Below, piece after piece: positions 60,400 to 64,000 of a stretch of DNA of 64,000 bases. The position numbers and the translations under genes are program-made. This DNA comes from Chara braunii (lineage: Eukaryota; Streptophyta; Charophyceae; Charales; Characeae): NCBI GenBank assembly GCA_003427395.1, contig BFEA01000293.1:235410-299409 (forward strand), read 5' to 3'. The notes beneath the pieces are model-generated. The model had not been told where the DNA came from and searched no databases. It worked only from the letters and a program-made list of their open reading frames with translations. Within the stretch, counting starts at the first letter, position 1. Every line of letters starts with the position of its first letter.

Positions 60400-60556
60400 A
60401 CATATGCATTCAGACTCGACTCCCTTCTTGGTGTTCGGTGCCCAGTCTACATGTGGCAGATCATATCTAGCCTATCTACGAATTCGAAAGATGACATCAA
60501 CAACATTCCTGAAGTACGAGCATATGGCGACCACTGTCGCACGCTTCCAGCACCAG
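60400..60556 (+). CDS. Candidate exon (unrecognised gene)
   Basis: An open frame (MTSTTFLKYEHMATTVARFQ) ends at CACCAG followed by donor GTATGT. It joins in phase 0 to the candidate exon at 61,035. The left boundary is arbitrary; an acceptor-like GTTCGGTGCCCAG ends at 60,449. No domain is recognised. Confidence 0.25.
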
Positions 60557-60626
60557 GTATGTCTCGCACTACACTCACAGCCTCGTTTCCCCAACACACA
60601 ACTACCACGTGTACCCAAGGACTATG

Positions 60627-60627
60627 C

Positions 60628-60658
<31 letters not shown>

Positions 60659-60690
60659 CATAATAATCATAATAATAATAATAATAATAT
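60627..60690. repeat. (AAT)n microsatellite
   Basis: AAT runs with two CATAAT interruptions. Confidence 0.95.
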
Positions 60691-61034
60691 TGCAAGGAAA
60701 ATAAGCAACAGCGAGATGACAATTCCAGATTACACCATCACATCGAAGGTCGGATAGTATCACAGTGTTCAGAGAGCAGCATTGCACCAATATCTCACTG
60801 ACGAAGAATCGTAACTCTGAAAACCAATGCCAGAACTACTTTCAGTATATTCAAACCTATTACTGGTCAATTTTGTATCTTTATGTATATCAATATGAGA
60901 AAATTGATTGCTACTGTTAATTAAATTATATTGATATAAATCAAAACGATTATGATAATTGGCAAGCCAATAAAATGGAACAATTGTTTTTGTTCTGTTG
61001 ATAGTTATCTCTCTACCTGTTGCTCGTCGCCCAG

Positions 61035-61160
61035 CCTACTCCTACACAGCTACTACAGACTACAAAAGATACTGCAACTGTTGACATCAACGACAACCCG
61101 AAATACTTGAAGGTGTCGCCCATGCAGACCATCGCTAATACGAGGAAAGTGCCCTCATAT
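61035..61160 (+). CDS. Candidate exon (unrecognised gene)
   Basis: After an acceptor-like TCGTCGCCCAG, the frame reads PTPTQLLQTTKDTATVDIND and NPKYLKVSPMQTIANTRKVP, ordinary protein-like sequence. It then runs into a CAT microsatellite that would encode poly-His. The phase matches the exon ending at 60,556. The right boundary is unclear. Confidence 0.25.
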
Positions 61161-61161
61161 C

Positions 61162-61166
61162 TCCAC

Positions 61167-61206
<40 letters not shown>
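61162..61206. repeat. (CAT)n microsatellite
   Basis: About 14 CAT units, followed by CT-rich sequence to 61,250. Confidence 0.95.
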
Positions 61207-61207
<1 letters not shown>

Positions 61208-61750
61208 CCTCCTCTCATATCCTCCTTCTCTCTCCCTCTCTCTGTCCTTGCGTACCAGGTACTACCCTCTGAAGGCGGCATCTTGATGCAGGTACCTTGA
61301 AGACGAAGCCGGAGCTATGGCACCAAAGGTAAGTCTCTCTCCCTCTCTAGCCTTGCGTGTGTATATATTGTCACACTGTAAATCAGAGCGCGAAGGTGGA
61401 AAAGACAAAACAAGAAAAGGGAAAGAAGTATGAAAGGAAAACCCCATCTGTTCATTACCTCTTACGTACAAGGCCAGCCACGTGGATGACAGGTTGAGCA
61501 CTGGCTGCCCCCATCCCAGTGTGTCATATATACATCTACTAGTCGTCGGACATTCTTTAATCCCCCATGCAGTGAAGTGACGGAGGGGAAAAAATATAAA
61601 GCATATGAGCGCGACGCACTGCGAGAAAAGTAATGCATGTGATCGATACCCTTCATAACGAAACCTCGTCCGTACAACATAAAACGAAAAAAAGAAAAAG
61701 AAAAAAAAAACAAAGAAAACCAATCGATTTGCAACGAACTGAAGATTTCC

Positions 61751-61753
<3 letters not shown>

Positions 61754-61792
<39 letters not shown>
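61754..61792. repeat. (CT)n microsatellite
   Basis: Uninterrupted CT dinucleotides. Confidence 0.95.
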
Positions 61793-61795
<3 letters not shown>

Positions 61796-61892
61796 TGCCC
61801 AGTTCGTTCCCCGCTGCTCGATTTGTTCCGTAGCGCGCGGCGAGCCTGGGCCGGAGAGTTGTTGGCCGAGGTTGGAGACTTATCGTCTCCTC

Positions 61893-61897
<5 letters not shown>

Positions 61898-61957
<60 letters not shown>
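61898..61957. repeat. (AC)n microsatellite
   Basis: Uninterrupted AC dinucleotides ending directly at the small inverted-repeat element. Confidence 0.95.
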
Positions 61958-61958
<1 letters not shown>

Positions 61959-61961
61959 TCC

Positions 61962-62050
61962 ATCGATTGAATGAGCAAAAACGGAATGAATCTTCCGCTG
62001 AAACGCGGGAATATACACTGCCAACTTTTTTATTTGTTCGTCCCATCGAT
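61962..62050. mobile_element. MITE-like inverted-repeat element, copy 1
   Basis: Ends ATCGATTGAATGAGCAAA and TTTGTTCGTCCCATCGAT are imperfect inverted repeats (about 13/18). The core holds GAATCTTCCGCTGAAACGCGG, a sequence closely matched in the giant LTRs near 1,872 and 13,898. A second copy at 63,284-63,370 has better arms. At 89 bp it is very short for a transposon; a structured repeat is the alternative. Confidence 0.45.
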
Positions 62051-62441
62051 CCAAGTAGCGTGCACGCGAGGGGCGGGTTAGAGACTCAACTCTCTCTCTT
62101 TCTGACACATACATACACGTGCGCACTCACACGCACGCACGCATTCACGCAGCAGTGTAGCTTTTCGTGATCTTGCGGTAGATACATCGGATTTTTAGTT
62201 TATCCTATCAAAACGTGTGGTAGCGTATATTTCCTTGTTCTAGCGACAGATACATCCGATTTATATATCGTCACAAACAGAACTGCCCGGTAAACCGTAG
62301 GCAGAGAGAGAGAAGAGGACAACAAACGAGGGGCTGTATATATATAAATATATATATATTTTTATCCTATCGATGGGAGTGTCATGATGCCAACTCTCTC
62401 TTGCTCCCCCATCACCGTCGTTGCCGTCGTCGTCGTCATAG

Positions 62442-62541
62442 AATCTTTGCTCCCCTCTCATTCGGCGATCCGTTGCGATGTGCTGCATACTACAACTAGC
62501 ACCAAACTCACATCCCACCAGACGAACCAGGCGCACGACAG
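62442..62541 (+). CDS. Candidate exon 1 of a spliced gene
   Basis: After the acceptor TCGTCGTCATAG, a 100-nt open stretch (SLLPSHSAIRCDVLHTTTST, KLTSHQTNQAHD) ends GACAG followed by a consensus donor GTAAGT. It leaves two bases that pair in phase with the exon at 63,032 (AG|A = Arg). The intron between (62,542-63,031) contains CTT and AAT microsatellites. The gene is unrecognised. Confidence 0.3.
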
Positions 62542-62573
62542 GTAAGTCGCCCTTCATCTCTATCTGTCCTTCC

Positions 62574-62628
62574 TTTTCTTCTTCTTCTTCTTCTTCTGCT
62601 TCTTCTGCTTCTTCTTCTTCTTCTTCGT
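62574..62628. repeat. (CTT)n microsatellite
   Basis: TTC/CTT repeats interrupted by CTG. Confidence 0.9.
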
Positions 62629-62891
62629 TGTCTACTCCCTTCTTCTTTCTTCTCCTATCACTGCCCTTCCCGCTACTTTTCCCGCTACTTTTCCTGCTAC
62701 CTTCTCCGCGCACCGCTACCTCACTGTTTCCACCGCGCGGTCATTCCTCGATCCTTGCTGTTTGCGCCCGCGACCCTTCCTTTCTCGCGCACTCTCCCAC
62801 CTATTTTGTGCGCATCTCCCCCATTACTCTCCTTTATTCCCTCTGGACGTACGTATCAGTGGTTACGGTTGAAATCAACTATAATTGCAAA

Positions 62892-62894
62892 TAG

Positions 62895-62947
<53 letters not shown>
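62892..62947. repeat. (AAT)n microsatellite
   Basis: About 18 AAT units. Confidence 0.95.
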
Positions 62948-63031
62948 TATCAACAATAGTAATAATAATAGTGATAATAAATCAGCAAACACTGTGATAA
63001 TCACAACATAAAAGGATGATTTATTTGTCAG

Positions 63032-63071
63032 ATGGGTGCGCAACAACGACTCTCAAGACCATCGAGCAACA
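63032..63071 (+). CDS. Candidate exon 2 of a spliced gene
   Basis: Acceptor TTTATTTGTCAG, 40 nt reading WVRNNDSQDHRAT in the phase set by exon 1, then donor GTAAGT. A possible last exon starts after CATATCCGCAG at 63,177 (ILKSQTGRG then TGA). Confidence is low because exons this short occur by chance. Confidence 0.25.
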
Positions 63072-63107
63072 GTAAGTTTTTCGTATCTCTCCCTCTCTCT
63101 TCATTCT

Positions 63108-63109
<2 letters not shown>

Positions 63110-63164
<55 letters not shown>
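63110..63164. repeat. (CT)n microsatellite
   Basis: Uninterrupted CT dinucleotides. Confidence 0.95.
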
Positions 63165-63166
<2 letters not shown>

Positions 63167-63169
63167 ATA

Positions 63170-63660
63170 TCCGCAGATACTGAAAAGTCAGACAGGGAGA
63201 GGGTGAAGAAGAGATGGGGACTTAGAAGAGGAAGAAAAACTCTCTCTCTCTCGCACACACACACACACACACACACACATTTCATCGATAGGACGAGCAA
63301 AACGAAATTAATCTTTCGCTGAAACGTGGGAACATACACTGTTACCTTTTGTTTTGCTCGTTCTGTCGATCTAGGTAGCGTGTGGCAAGGCGCGAGTCAG
63401 AGACTGGACCTATGGCCAAGGTCGAAGACTCCCTCATCTCTCTCCCTCACTCTCATACATGCACGATCACCCTCTCTTTCTCTCCCTCGTCAAAATGTCT
63501 GAAGTCCAATGTCGAATCTAGATCCAAAACGTCACCAAGCTCTCTCTCTCTCTCTCATAGTCTGCAGATGCAGTGAAGTTAGGTAGCGAGAGGGTGAGAG
63601 GGAGATGGCGGACCGAGAAGAGGAAGAAGAAGAACTCTCTCTCTCTCTCCTACACACAAC
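63170..63660. repeat. Composite repeat: CT tract, AGAGGGTGA block, CA tract, inverted-repeat element
   Basis: A GCAGAT...GAGAGGGTGA...GAAGAGGAAGAA block at 63,176-63,240 recurs at 63,561-63,635. The element-plus-GTAGCG segment (63,284-63,460) is related to 61,830-62,100. The region thus consists of degenerate copies of one microsatellite-rich composite unit. Confidence 0.5.
63284..63370. mobile_element. MITE-like inverted-repeat element, copy 2
   Basis: Arms 63,284-63,303 and 63,351-63,370 (ATCGATAGGACGAGCAAA and its near-perfect complement) match at about 18 of 20 positions. The core resembles copy 1 (ATCTTTCGCTGAAACGTGGG). It abuts a CA tract on its left, as copy 1 does. Confidence 0.5.
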
Positions 63661-63715
63661 ATACCCATACACCCACATAACTGTAGTGTATACTCCTATG
63701 TTTGTAGGATAGATT

Positions 63716-63788
63716 CATTTGCATTTATTTATTTAGTTAGTTAGTTAGTTATTTAGTTATTTAGTTATTTATTTATTTATTTATTTTT
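63716..63788. repeat. TTAT/TTAG tetranucleotide repeat
   Basis: Interleaved TTTA, TTAG and TTAT units over about 70 bp. Confidence 0.9.
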
Positions 63789-63829
63789 TTGCTCATCCAT
63801 TTGAGGAAAGCACCAGGGGACCGGTCGCG

Positions 63830-64000
63830 ATGGAAGGACTTACCCGTTCTTTCTCCCGCTCCCCGTCGCTGCCACCGTCATCGTCGAGCCGTCGTCGTCC
63901 GTCCGTAGATGCACCGCACTCCCGGCGGCGAACCGCCCAGATCGCCGCAATCCAGACACTTCACCGGACCATTCAACTGGTAGGAGCGACGGCGGTGGGT
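63830..64000 (+). CDS. Start of an unrecognised gene, running off the window
   Basis: ATG at 63,830 in a favourable context (GTCGCGATGG) opens 57 codons with no stop to the last base. The translation is rich in Ser and Arg at first (MEGLTRSFSRSPSLPPSSSS, RRRPSVDAPHSRRR), then IAAIQTLHRTIQLVGATAVG. The Ser/Arg-rich, acid-poor start could suit an organelle transit peptide, but this is not diagnostic. The GC content is well above the neighbouring sequence, as expected for a coding start. A donor-like CTG|GTAGGA near 63,983 could end the exon. Confidence 0.4.
   Translation, partial: MEGLTRSFSRSPSLPPSSSSRRRPSVDAPHSRRRTAQIAAIQTLHRTIQLVGATAVG

Larger units (their letters stand above)
60240..60830. 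repeat. Repeat element pair next to AAT tracts
   Basis: The segment following the AAT tract at 60,109-60,206 (GCGAG(G/A)TGAC...CCAGATT...GCATTGCACCAATAT-like, 60,240-60,360) recurs after the AAT tract at 60,627-60,690 (60,700-60,830). The consistent AAT-plus-tail association suggests a small transposable element that carries or targets AAT tracts. Confidence 0.5.

Noticed and set aside
61793-62170. 125-codon plus-strand frame
   Set aside because: Contains a long His/Thr run from the AC repeat and the inverted-repeat element; not protein-like.
62261-62713. Glu/Lys-rich minus-strand frame
   Set aside because: Produced by the CTT microsatellite; conflicts with the better-supported plus-strand splice signals.

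Overview
This window looks like repeat-dominated nuclear DNA of a large-genome plant-lineage eukaryote. The leading inference is a streptophyte alga of the Chara type; the organism is not proven. The clues are: an LTR retrotransposon with a plant Ty3/gypsy-like primer-binding site; a broken mitochondrial rpl16-rpl14 fragment (as I recall, land plants lost mitochondrial rpl14 while charophyte algae kept it); a short interstitial TTTAGGG tract; a tRNA-derived SINE; abundant microsatellites; and spliced gene fragments with short introns. There are no operons or bacterial-style genes, and most short open frames are noise inside repeats.

Layout. (1) 1-15,958 is one minus-strand LTR retrotransposon: partial 3' LTR at 1-3,950, internal region at 3,951-9,128 with a decayed gag (6,301-7,410) and no recognisable pol, PBS at 9,111-9,126, and a 6.8-kb 5' LTR at 9,129-15,958. 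(2) 15,959-27,270 is an accessory stretch holding a two-exon pseudogene (17,863-18,473), microsatellites, a tandem pair of related pseudogenes (20,930-21,325 and 21,976-22,371), another broken gene fragment (23,061-23,515), tandem repeats and a SINE with target-site duplications (26,168-26,503). (3) 27,271 to about 35,540 is a second, diverged LTR in the same orientation, split by a mitochondrial insertion at 31,194-31,757. It is followed by an inverted relative (about 37,120-40,300), CTG-rich and GTGTCA-rich degenerate repeats, and another LTR fragment. (4) 31,315-42,227 is repeated almost perfectly at 42,229-53,141 with one N between the copies, most simply an unmerged contig overlap. (5) 53,078-56,960 is a segmental duplication of LTR-derived DNA carrying a ~162-bp satellite. 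(6) 57,000-64,000 is different: AAT, CT, CA and CTT microsatellites, a 41-bp dimeric minisatellite broken by a 70-N gap, small inverted-repeat elements, candidate exons, and an open GC-rich reading frame running off the right edge.

No intact gene of known function is visible. The recognisable genes are the retrotransposon gag, with two in-frame stops before its zinc knuckle, and the mitochondrial rpl16/rpl14 pseudogene fragments. Several further fragments were found by reading frames across stops and putative introns; their families are not recognised. All alignments were done by eye, so identity values are approximate.
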